Shown one piece after another: positions 56,820 to 64,000 of a stretch of DNA of 64,000 bases (positions are counted from its first letter, which is position 1; each line of letters starts with the position of its first letter). Origin of the DNA: Isoetes taiwanensis (lineage: Eukaryota; Streptophyta; Lycopodiopsida; Isoetales; Isoetaceae); contig JAJEKV010000011.1 of NCBI GenBank assembly GCA_021234155.1, forward strand, positions 21,778,677 through 21,842,676. Direction: 5' to 3'. A program made the translations under genes and the position numbers. The notes beneath the pieces were generated by a model. It was not told where the DNA came from, ran no database searches, and worked only from the letters and a program-made list of their open reading frames with translations.

Positions 56820-58818
56820 GAGCAATCAAGATGGAAGAAGTGGAGCAAAGAAACTTTATGGGAAAGAGGAAGAGGACAAGAGAGCAGGAGACTCTAAAGA
56901 AGAGGAAACAAAGAAAGAGAAAAAAAGAAGAGAAGAATGCTGGAGTCCAAAGCTTATGCCAATCAAGTGAGTAAACAAAAAATTGTGTCTAATCTAGTGT
57001 TCTCATTCAAAAGGCAAGTTTGTCAAATGGATTTGGAAGATAAAAGGGAAGTGCTAAATGATTTCTTGAAGCACAAAGAAATGAAGGATGTCACTGCTGA
57101 TCACTTGAAGGATTCAGAAGTCAAAAGCCATGTGATTGAGAACATTCGAGAATCTATTCAGACTATAAAAGGATCTAGTAGTTTAGATTCTATGGATGCA
57201 AGAAGAAGTGTACTTGCCATGTCTATTGGGAAGGAGACTTTAAATCAAGCTATTAGCAAGAGAAGTTTGGGAAAAGTTTTGGGAGTCCATCCAAGGAAAA
57301 ACGTAAAGAAGTGGAGTTTAATAAGGAGGGATGGGTATATTTTAGAAGGTCACGGAGGTTTGATTCAATTGACAAATATGTCATTGAGCTGGTTCAAAGT
57401 TTTTGGGACACAAATACAAGAGTTTCCCCTAATGCAAAGGATGTGAAGTTCAGAAGACTGGAAAGAAATGTGAAGGAGGAACATGCTACACATTATCTGG
57501 AGGATACTCAGGTGCAAATTATCTTTTGTTGATTTTTTGGTGATATGTGCATCATTTGTAGATGTAGTTGTTGTTGCAGCTTATGTAGATGTAGTTGGTG
57601 TTGCAGCTAAGGTTTGAAGTACAGTTCTTAATATGCAACTTAAACATTTCGAGCTGCTACAGTTGGTGGCTGAGATTCAACTTAGGTTGTTAGTCTGCAG
57701 TTGGTGTTGCAGTTAGTGTTTGAGCTCCATTACATAGTTTCAGTTTGTGTTGCAGAGAGCATGTTAAATAGTTAGACTACGCTTAGTGTTTCAGCAAGTG
57801 TTCGAAGTTATGTCGCTGGTTGCGGTTTGTGATTATATTTGTTGCGATTCACGGTTGGTGTTGCGTTATGACCATTAGTTGCGGGTTGTATGTTTGTAGT
57901 TTGTGTTTCATTGTCATAGTGAGTTACAAATGGCGCTTATAGTTGCGCTTAGAGTAGAGTTACATGTTCATGTGTACTTGTTATTTGACATGTTACTCAC
58001 ATATTTTTGATTATGTTTTGCGATCGAGATGTTCATTAAATTCAAAGAGCAAAGACCCGCAAATTACAATTGGCCAAAGAGCATTTGAAAAACTAAAACC
58101 ATGGTATGTAATGAAATTGAAACAGTTCAATTCATGTTGTTGCATTCATCATGTGAGACTCCTGCAGATGCTCTTGGATGGCTTAAATTCACTTAGAAAT
58201 ATGCATGTAGAATGTTGCACCTTTGTGCATGTGAGGTATGCCAATCTACAGCCAACTATGTGTTTGCCAAAAACAACCACTCGGCTCGCAATCCATATTG
58301 TGTCCTAAAGAAGAAAATCAAGAATTCCACAAGAAAGATTGCATTTATGGAGATTGTGAGCGGTGTGGTGTGTCTCTCGGCTACTGTGTGTCCTCTAGAG
58401 TTGTCCCAAGAAGGATTTGTGAGTTGGGAGTACCGGGATTATGAGGAAGGAGGTAAGGATAAGTGGGGAAACCCAAGAAAGTACTCCAAATCGTGGAGGA
58501 GGAAAACAAAACCAAAAGATCTTATGCACACATTGATTGACAGATTGGCAAAGTTTCCAGTGCACAGCTTTAGGCACAAATGGCAAGCGATGCAGTTTAG
58601 GGATATGTTAGACAACCTCCCTTTTGGGGTTATTGTATCTGTAGTAGACTTTGCAGAGAACTTCACAATTCAGTTGCAGGATCAAGTTCAATCTGCGTAC
58701 TGGACAAGCAAACAGGTCACCATTCTTGTACAAATCACATACAAGTCGTATTTAATTAAAGTGGGACAAATCTTGAATTTTGGGACTCGGACTGAAAATG
58801 GGACTCACACACCATAAA
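56820..58818 (+). pseudogene. 'DFAEN'-type transposase-like gene, frameshifted
   Basis: Belongs to an unnamed eukaryotic family that looks like a DDE transposase, known to me from its DFAENY/F-x-QDEVQSAHW motif. Seen: a Lys/Glu-rich N-terminus; a helical region (QMDLEDKREVLNDFLKHKE, SKRSLGKVLGVHPRK); then in another frame VQSFWDTNTRVSPNAKDVK and HATHYLEDTQ (57360-57510); a ~0.5-kb intron-like gap; IGQRAFEKLKPWYVMKLKQF and CCCIHHVRLL (~58050-58160); a frame slip near 58200; CACEVCQSTANYV; and FRHKWQAMQFRDML then VVDFAENFTIQLQDQVQSAY (~58645-58705). The stop at 58816-58818 precedes the expected downstream half, so it is truncated or broken. It is convergent with the gene ending near 58970. Confidence 0.6.
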
Positions 58819-58969
58819 AGAAATTTCTGAATTGATTGCTTGAATAGAATTACACATGACACACATAGAATTGGGTTACTTGTTTTCCTCATAAATTTTA
58901 CAAACCACTAGTTGAGAAAGTTTTCAAACTTCTCAATATTATGCACCCTCATACAATGATATAGCATGG

Positions 58970-61842
58970 AGGTTGCTCATGGCCTTGTCCATCTCCTTTC
59001 TTGGGATCTTGTGTGTGTTGTCTTTTGCAATGTGAGAACTTGGATATGACCATACCACACATTCCACCAATTCCCTCCTTTGAGGGTCAGCATAATTTGG
59101 CCTCCACTTCTTCTCCCGGCCAGTCGGTGTATTGCTCCTTCAAGTTGCCCTTCTTGTGCCTCCCAATGGGCTCCCAATATTGAATTTGGAATCGGGGCGC
59201 AACTCCTCTCCATCGGGCATAGTGGTGGTCACATCGAGAGTGCCACCCCTAACCATATTGGACAGTCCTCATCATCGCCTTACTAGCACAAAGTATCCTT
59301 CCTTGATGTCCTCAAAGGGATCCCACTCAGGAAGATCAAACCACTTCGGCTTTGAGGCCTTACTTCCCACAAACCACTTGGGACCCAAGTGAGCATTCTT
59401 AGACGTGCTTGCACCTTGAGAACCCTCCCATCTTGACTCTGGCAAGAACCCGTCTCTTAGCTCCCTCCCACATGGTCGCTTGGGTTTCTAAGCATGTTAC
59501 AACTTTCTCCCAAGATACTTGATTAGGGAGTCCATTTGATTTTTCTTAAGAGTGGAGGTGTGCTTTCCATTTCAACATCATCCCAAAGGCGTTATGTAAT
59601 CCTTGATGCCCTTCACCAGTTGGCTAGAGTCTTTGACTGCCTTGAAGGGAGGTAGTGGTTTTGGCTGCCCTTTAGGAATGAGAACTTCACCAAAGAACAC
59701 CCCTTTGCCACAACTCGATACCTTGTACGGGCATCCACAACTTGTCACCTGGTCTCCACTTATATTGCATGATTGGTATTCCATCCCTAACCCAAAACTT
59801 GAATTGAAGTGGCTTTGTGTGTCTGTCAACCGGTCCTTGCCATCTAGCAAGTATCCTTCTACAAATGATTTCCAATCGCAACCTCATCCATCAAGAAAAC
59901 CATTGGGTTGGGGTCAATGCGACTCTCAAACACATCCATTAGTTCGGGGAGAGTGGTCACGCGTTTTCTCTCTTGAGCTTGGTGGAGAAAGTTCCAAAGA
60001 ATCCATCAATATCATCATGCGTATGCCCAACCATCATGAATCCCACTTTCACAACTTTGAATACTCCCACTTCTACTGTCAAGTATGACATTGCCCCAAA
60101 CATCCATCTATTCTTGTTTTCTTTCCAACGGTTGTCCAACTCAACACATAGCTCCTCGGCAATTGATTTCTCTAGTAAGGGGAAATCATCCCAAGTCCTC
60201 CTTGATTCACTAGGCACCTTGGATGTGAGCTTTTTATCCGCCTTTGGTAACAAAGCGGTTGATCATCCATCAAAGCCTCAAAATGGGTGTGAAGGGAATA
60301 CCTCCTCCCTTCTATCGATCCTTTCTCTAGTGTTCTCAAGCACTTGAAAATAGAGCTCACATGGAAGTTTGGATCATCTCTCCATAGATCAAGCACAAAA
60401 TGACCATATGTTCCAGTTCCATGACCATGTGTTAATACACCCGCGGACTTACTTTCATCACGAAAAGCGTTTTGACAACGCTTGGGTAAAGGATCTAGCT
60501 TTGGCAAGAAAGTCTTGTGTTGGTCCATCTTATCATGAATTATACACAAAAATTTGTCCTACTGCATCTCGAAAAATGTTCTCCACTTTGCCAATACAAC
60601 TGTCTACATGATATTTGGTCTCTTTGGTGATCTGCAAATTGCTCCCTAATTGCCATTCTTTCTTTCTCTATTGCAGTTGATGCAAGTGTATCCTTGAGTT
60701 GAATGCAAGTGTTGCACTTTGAGAATGGCATGTGTTGTAGGACACTCACGTCCAGAAGTGAGTGCTCCATAACTTGCTGAAATGTGATTGAGAAAGAGGC
60801 CTACCTCCGGTAGTTTCTAGGATGGAGTTGACCTCCTTAAGGCACTCCTTTTGGATATAGTGTTGTGGCAACACTCTTTGCACCACTCGCTGCCGGTGCT
60901 TTCGTTCACCTTCTCGACTTGTGGGGCATAGATTGAGACATGTATCTCACAAAGCTCTCGAAGACTGCAATGGCCTTTAGAGTATTTGCTCTAGGTTTCA
61001 AAGTGAGTGCATTACCATGTTGGAACAAAGTGTGCCCTTTTCTAACCTGCTCCCGATGATCGTAAAATGAAGACTTGCTCACCCCAAGAATCCATCTCAA
61101 TGCTCTCATACATACCTTCATTCCCCTCAATTGATATAGCAGGCCCGTCCCCGTGTTTTCATCATAGCTGGAATTCCTACACAAGGAGTAAATGAAATTA
61201 ATCCTATCTTTTTGAAGTTGTCCAATGTATTGGGACCTTATCCACCGCGAGGTCATCCACATTGTAATGCAGCATGCAATCTAGGTTGCAACACTCTTGT
61301 CCCCTAATTGCCTCCGGGTTTTCTTTGGTTGGTGCCATACTTTCCATCCTTTCTAAATATTTGTCACTTCTAGGCCTCTTGGGCACCTTTGGCTGCCTTT
61401 TATGAAAGACATAAGCGTCTCTTCCTTGTGATCAAAGGATGCTCATCGACCACCAAATCTTCCACATGGCCTTGGGTGGGCCTTGGGGTGTGTAGTTCAT
61501 GGGGCATTCTAGAGTATCACCATTCTTGTGTGTAATAAATCTAATTGGCCATCTCAAGCGAGCTTGGGACTCCAGCAGCCCCGAGCACACAATGCAATCA
61601 CTAGAGCTTCCACGGGACATGATAGTATCAACTTCGATAAGAAGCTTCACAATGCCAACTCCAAGATGTTCATCTCCCGACCTCTCATCATTCACACTAT
61701 CAAATGGATCAACCTGCGGTTATTATGCCCTCTGCAAATACCATCTGTTTGCAAGGGTGCAACAAAAGGCAACCCATCCTCCTCCATTGGAGCCTAGGGC
61801 AATGGCCTCCTTTGGACTTCCACGGCTCCATTTTACTCATCT
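58970..61842 (-). pseudogene. DUF7869-type protein, copy B, nearly full length
   Basis: The likely start near 61842 (MEPWKSKGGHCP) or 61695 is followed by VGIVKLLIEVDTIMSRGSSS, a Cys motif (CCNLDCMLHYNVDDL), RSQYIGQLQKDRINFIYSLC, VCMRALRWILGVSKSSFYDH, YMSQSMPHKSRR, FSKCNTCIQLKDTL, IHDKMDQHKTFLPKLD, HGHGTGTYGHFVLDLWRDDP, ENKNRWMFGAMSYL, GHTHDDIDGFFGTF, LQFKFWVRDGIPIMQYKW, KWFDLPEWDPFEDIKEGYF and finally a Trp/Pro-rich tail ending near 58970. Domain order matches copy A at 45.2-46.7 kb, which is shorter. Frame breaks near 61250, 60900, 60550, 60250 and 59900 may be introns or lesions. Expected LDNC before ENKN reads LDNRW, one candidate catalytic block altered. Confidence 0.72.
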
Positions 61843-61859
61843 CACATGCTCCCCCGAAT

Positions 61860-62105
61860 GAAAAAAGCTCACATTAAAACCATATAGCCCCAAACACCAC
61901 AAATATGACCATATGAACCATATAAAACCATACAAACATATTAAATATAACCATATTAAATCATACAACCATATTAACTAAAATCATATAACCATATTAA
62001 AGGATACAACCACACTCATTCTAAACCATATGTGAACATTGTAACCATATATACCATTGATACTATTCAACCATTGAAACCTTATTAAATACATAAGACA
62101 ACATA
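61860..62105. repeat. AACCATAT-rich degenerate repeat
   Basis: About 15 variants of ACCATATTAA/AACCATAT in 245 bases, directly upstream of the copy B start. Degenerate minisatellite; no gene. Confidence 0.7.
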
Positions 62106-62990
62106 TATAAACATATAACTAACCCTTTCATATCTTGGCATGGCCACGTGGCGCCTCTTCAGAGGCTGAAACCGTGGCCACGTCAGCAATCCGCACTGCC
62201 ACGTCATGGAGGGCATGGCCCACACGTGACAGAAGTATATTATTGCACTTTTACGAGGGTTCGAGGGTGCGGCCCGTGCGCACCCTCTTCCTCTCCCCGA
62301 CCATTCTTCCTCCCTGTTTTCTCTCGGTCGGGTCTTGAGCTCCACTGTTTCCTTAGAGGCTTCTTTTCTGCCGTCGGCGATCGATCAAACCGGCGATTCC
62401 AGCCATCTTATGACAATGCAACTTGGTCGACCGTCGGGGGCGGCTTCAGGCGCCCAAGTTCTCAGCCGGGTTCATTGTTCGGCGGGCGTTCTGCTTTGAG
62501 AAGAAAGTGAGGCCCTTTTTGTCTTTGCTTTTTAGTTTTTACGTAAGTCTTTTAGTGCATTTTTTCTTATATTACATTGTTAGAGGCTCTTATTAATCCA
62601 CGATACAATTCTGACCCAGACAAATCCTTATTCACGCTTTGTCAACGACTATACCCACATGGAATCGAAGTGGAAGCCTCCTCCTCATCCGACAAATCTT
62701 CCGGGTATGTTTTTGTAATATCATACCCTTTTTTAATCTCATTTTTTAAATGCTTGTTCTCCACTTTTCTCCATCTTGTTCTCCACTTTTCTCTGTTTTC
62801 TCATTAATCTTAATAATCTTTGTATTGTTTTACGTTTTTTGTTATCTTTTTCTTGCTTGTGGTTGAATTGAATACATTGTACATGCACAAGTGAGAATAG
62901 TGGTTATAGTAGCAAACAACTTAGAGAGAAATCATCGGAGAGGCTGTGTTAGGAAGTAAGATATTGCGAGCATTAACAGAAAATAACTAG
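62106..62990 (+). other. Possible first exons of an unknown gene
   Basis: GC rises at 62140-62520. A plus-strand frame at 62577-62707 (LINPRYNSDPDKSLFTLCQ) ends at a GGGTATGT splice-donor-like site and follows a TTAG acceptor-like site at ~62582, so it could be an exon. A CCACGT/ACGTGG cluster lies at 62146-62206. No family recognised. Confidence 0.25.
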
Positions 62991-62999
62991 GAATGTCTT

Positions 63000-64000
63000 T
63001 CTCCCAAAGAAGAATTGAGAATAGGAATTGCTTCCACAGAATCTCCATTTCTAACTCACGGCAAATCCCGCTGCGGGGAGACATGCGAGAAGGGAGTGGC
63101 GAGTTGAGAATACTTCACTTGCCAACGGTCGAAAGTCTGACAGGCCTTCTTCTCGACTTCGCGAGTCGAGAACTTCTCGACTTCCGCGAGGCGAGAAGAG
63201 GAGTGTACACTACGGGCTGTTGGCGGGTTGAGGGATTCTCGACTTCGCGATTAGGGATTACCTGACTACCCAATGTCTTCACATTCTTTAGAACCTGGCT
63301 GCGACCTTCTCGGCTTCGTGAGTCGAGAATGTGATCTACCCAATGGCTCTTTGTGCGGTCGCGGAGTGCCTCCACCCGGTCCCGAGCCACTCTCCTTGAA
63401 CCATGCTCATCGAATATTGCGAAGGGGGTGGCTCCGGCCGGGTGGAGGCCTCGGCGACAACCAGCTGAGTGCTGGCGGCTTTCTCGACTTCGTGAGTGAA
63501 AACGCCGAGCTCTAGTGCACTTTCGAGCTGGCTGCTGACAGCGGTCTCAACCACTCTCCTTCTATCTTCCTGGGACATTGCGAAGGGAAGTGGTTTTGAT
63601 CTGTCTGCGGAGCCAACTCTGCAACCCAATTCTCACATGTTGTGGTCGCTGTGGCCTCTACCCAATCAAAGGCCGTCTCCTTGAACCATCTTCGCCGAAT
63701 ATTGCGAAGGGGATGGGCTCTCCGATTGGGTGGAGGCCTCGGCGACTAACCAGAGGATTCTTTGGCTGCTTTCTCGGCTGCGTGAGTGTCGGCCAAGCGA
63801 GCTCTAGTGCACTCTAGAGGCTGGCTGCTTCGGGTGATCTTAAACACTCTCCTTCTATCTTCCTCGGACATTGCGAGAGGGAAGTGTTTTTTCTTGTCTG
63901 CGGGCCAACTCTTAGCAACCCAATTCTCCATGTTGTGGTCGCGAGAATGCATGCATTCCACGAGCTTCTTTGTATGCATTCTCGACTTCGCGAGTGGGAA
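63000..64000. repeat. GC-richer repeat with palindromic TTCTCGACTTCGCGAG motif and 288-bp tandem units
   Basis: The core TTCTCGACTTCGCGAGT or a close variant occurs about seven times (63150, 63173, 63237, 63308, 63481, 63770, 63979). In the first and fourth it is completed to a full palindrome ending CGAGAA. Two diverged units of about 288 bases begin CTCCTTGAACCAT at 63391 and 63679. Open frames here are by-products of the repeat. The array runs off the right edge. Confidence 0.75.

Noticed and set aside
62085-62510. Coding frames of 86-120 codons on both strands
   Set aside because: The GC-rich patch yields overlapping open frames by composition; none has a domain, and only a possible downstream exon was noted.
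1-64000. CRISPR arrays, bacterial operons, rRNA genes
   Set aside because: No regularly spaced short repeats with unique spacers, no operon structure and no rRNA sequence; introns and plant-type elements mark the DNA as nuclear eukaryotic.

Overview
This window reads as repeat-rich nuclear DNA of a land plant. Markers are pieces of plant NIMA-related kinase, the calossin BIG/UBR4, PLS-type PPR and ABCC transporter genes, a chromodomain Ty3/gypsy element, plant-type LINEs with DUF4283/EN/RT/zf-RVT organisation, and GT-AG introns. The Crypton-type recombinase-like gene, two DUF7869-type genes and large AT-rich spacers would suit a seed-free plant such as a fern, lycophyte or moss, but that is inference. 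No rRNA gene, ordinary tRNA gene, CRISPR array or bacterial-style operon was seen. Almost every recognisable coding region is a transposon or a broken gene fragment.

Layout. 1-7128: 3' part of a chromovirus with a broken gag-pol, a 3' UTR with two hairpins, a polypurine tract and a 1.5-kb 3' LTR. 8.5-20.8 kb: a nested graveyard on the minus strand. A NEK kinase fragment abuts a BIG/UBR4 fragment. The BIG coding sequence is cut by a plus-strand LINE, which is itself cut by a hAT-like transposon. 22.55-24.06 kb: a foldback (MITE-like) element with ~121-bp terminal inverted repeats, followed by two tandem copies of a tRNA-derived SINE. 26.2-27.4 kb: a 320-codon orphan gene (minus strand) with internal peptide repeats and a 3' end overlapping a 75-93-bp tandem array. 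30.1-33.2 kb: a multi-exon gene related to Crypton-derived tyrosine recombinases (ZMYM/QRICH1/KCTD1-like domain), bracketed by a perfect 25-bp inverted repeat.

33.4-35.8 kb: two PPR pseudogenes in opposite orientation. 38.7-39.3 kb: another foldback element. 40.6-43.8 kb: a 5'-truncated LINE with a perfect 11-bp target-site duplication. 45.1-49.8 kb: two copies of a short Copia-like LTR bracketing a DUF7869-type gene fragment, a second copy of the foldback element and an ABCC transporter fragment. 51.9-54.6 kb: a CACTA (Tnp2/DUF4218/DUF4216) transposase remnant. 55-56 kb: a poly(A)-tailed retroposed tail. 56.8-58.8 kb: a plus-strand DDE-like 'DFAEN' transposase-like gene, convergent with a nearly full-length DUF7869-type gene at 58.97-61.84 kb. 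63-64 kb: a GC-richer repeat with a recurring palindromic motif and a 288-bp tandem duplication.

The genes do not form one pathway. They record successive insertion, capture and decay. The items most worth follow-up are the Crypton-like gene with its flanking inverted repeat, the two DUF7869 loci, the NEK-BIG junction, the tRNA-derived SINE pair, and the orphan gene whose 3' end is embedded in a tandem array. All family assignments come from reading motifs by eye; no database search was run.
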